Source of the DNA: Plasmodium malariae
Taxonomy: Eukaryota; Apicomplexa; Aconoidasida; Haemosporida; Plasmodiidae
Assembly (NCBI RefSeq): GCF_900090045.1
Contig: NW_021638321.1
Location: forward strand, 62,001-126,000
Direction: 5' to 3'
DNA length: 64,000 nt
The position numbers and the translations under genes were made by a program. Below are positions 63,451 to 64,000 of the stretch, in pieces (the first letter of the stretch is position 1; every line of letters starts with the position of its first letter). A model generated the notes under the pieces. The model did no database searches, was not told the DNA's origin, and worked only from the letters and a program-made list of their open reading frames with translations.

Positions 63451-64000
63451 AAATGCGTATAACACAGTCAATATTTATAATGGAAAATAAAACTTTCATT
63501 GTGTTGTCTAAAAACTGGCAATAATATCTTATATATCAGTATATAATTAATACATATAAAATAATTTTTATGCTACGATAATTATATCGACGCATATACC
63601 ATACAATGTTCAATTAAATTTTGAAAATTCTGTTCTAGAACTATAGAATTTGTTATCAGATATATTATATATAGAACTTTATTAAATAATCTAATGGAAT
63701 AAATAACATTATATAAAATATAACAGATATATACATTTTATATTAAGGAATTTAGATGAATATGATTTATTATTTTATTTGTAATAATATATATAAATAT
63801 AAGTTTCTTGTATATCACGATGATACTCTATATTTATATATATAACTAAAAATATATAACTAAAATAAAAATAGGTTTATCATCAAAATAAATTTGTTAA
63901 TTTTGTTTTGAATACATATTATCCTCTAAGGATAGGCTCAGTTTCATAATATATAGATAACTGTGAACATTATTATGAAATTACATGAACTATAAATTTT
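63451..64000. other. AT-rich window end, no gene seen
   Basis: No supported gene or repeat in the last 550 bases. If the block order repeats, another STP1-pir block could lie to the right, but nothing here shows it. Confidence 0.45.

Noticed and set aside
1..64000. CRISPR arrays, insertion sequences, ribosome binding sites, tRNA or rRNA genes
   Set aside because: None were seen. The spliced genes show the window is eukaryotic, so bacterial features are not expected, and no cloverleaf or rRNA-like higher-GC segment is visible by eye.

Overview
The window looks like an internal subtelomeric stretch of a malaria parasite, most likely Plasmodium malariae. The DNA is extremely AT-rich, with long homopolymers and AT microsatellites. 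The genes are split by short GT..AG introns. They belong to families known from Plasmodium chromosome ends: STP1, pir, and the two-exon exported-protein families fam-l and fam-m, which were described from P. malariae. The species is inferred from family content alone. I saw no telomere repeat, rRNA, tRNA or housekeeping gene.

Layout. 0-12 kb: a complete four-exon STP1 gene (2901-5455, +), a ruined pir gene (9488-10652, +) and minus-strand coding debris. 13.3-18.2 kb: a minus-strand pair, fam-l-like (13371-14251) then fam-m-like (16695-17707), each broken by one small indel. 20-27 kb: decayed gene remnants only (20.0-20.5, 22.8-23.5 and 26.2-27.0 kb). 28-33 kb: a second fam-l-like/fam-m-like pair (28066-28910 and 31527-32509), the first heavily decayed and the second with one frameshift. 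34.9 kb: the C-terminal end of an unknown membrane protein. 36-48 kb: a second copy of the STP1-pir block, with a complete STP1 (38645-41240) and a nearly intact pir (45332-46499). 49-60 kb: three more minus-strand exported-protein genes, two intact (49224-50073 and 59362-60199) and one interrupted by two in-frame stops (54715-55641). 61.6-63.4 kb: diverged copy of the 33.9-35 kb region with further remnants.

The region has grown by segmental duplication. The STP1-pir block recurs about 35.8 kb away in collinear order, including intergenic DNA. The fam-l/fam-m pair recurs about 14.7 kb away. STP1 and pir lie on the plus strand and all recognised two-exon exported-protein genes lie on the minus strand.

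Functionally this is a reservoir of host-facing proteins. STP1 and PIR are variant membrane proteins. The two-exon proteins carry a hydrophobic N-terminal leader, a PEXEL-like export motif at about residue 52, and usually two membrane segments, so they are expected to be exported into the host red cell. Only four genes appear fully intact (two STP1, two exported proteins). The rest show every stage of decay, from single-base frameshifts to barely readable exons. The least expected feature is a block of about 48 bp, conserved 320-450 bp upstream of at least five of the exported-protein genes, that may be a shared promoter element.
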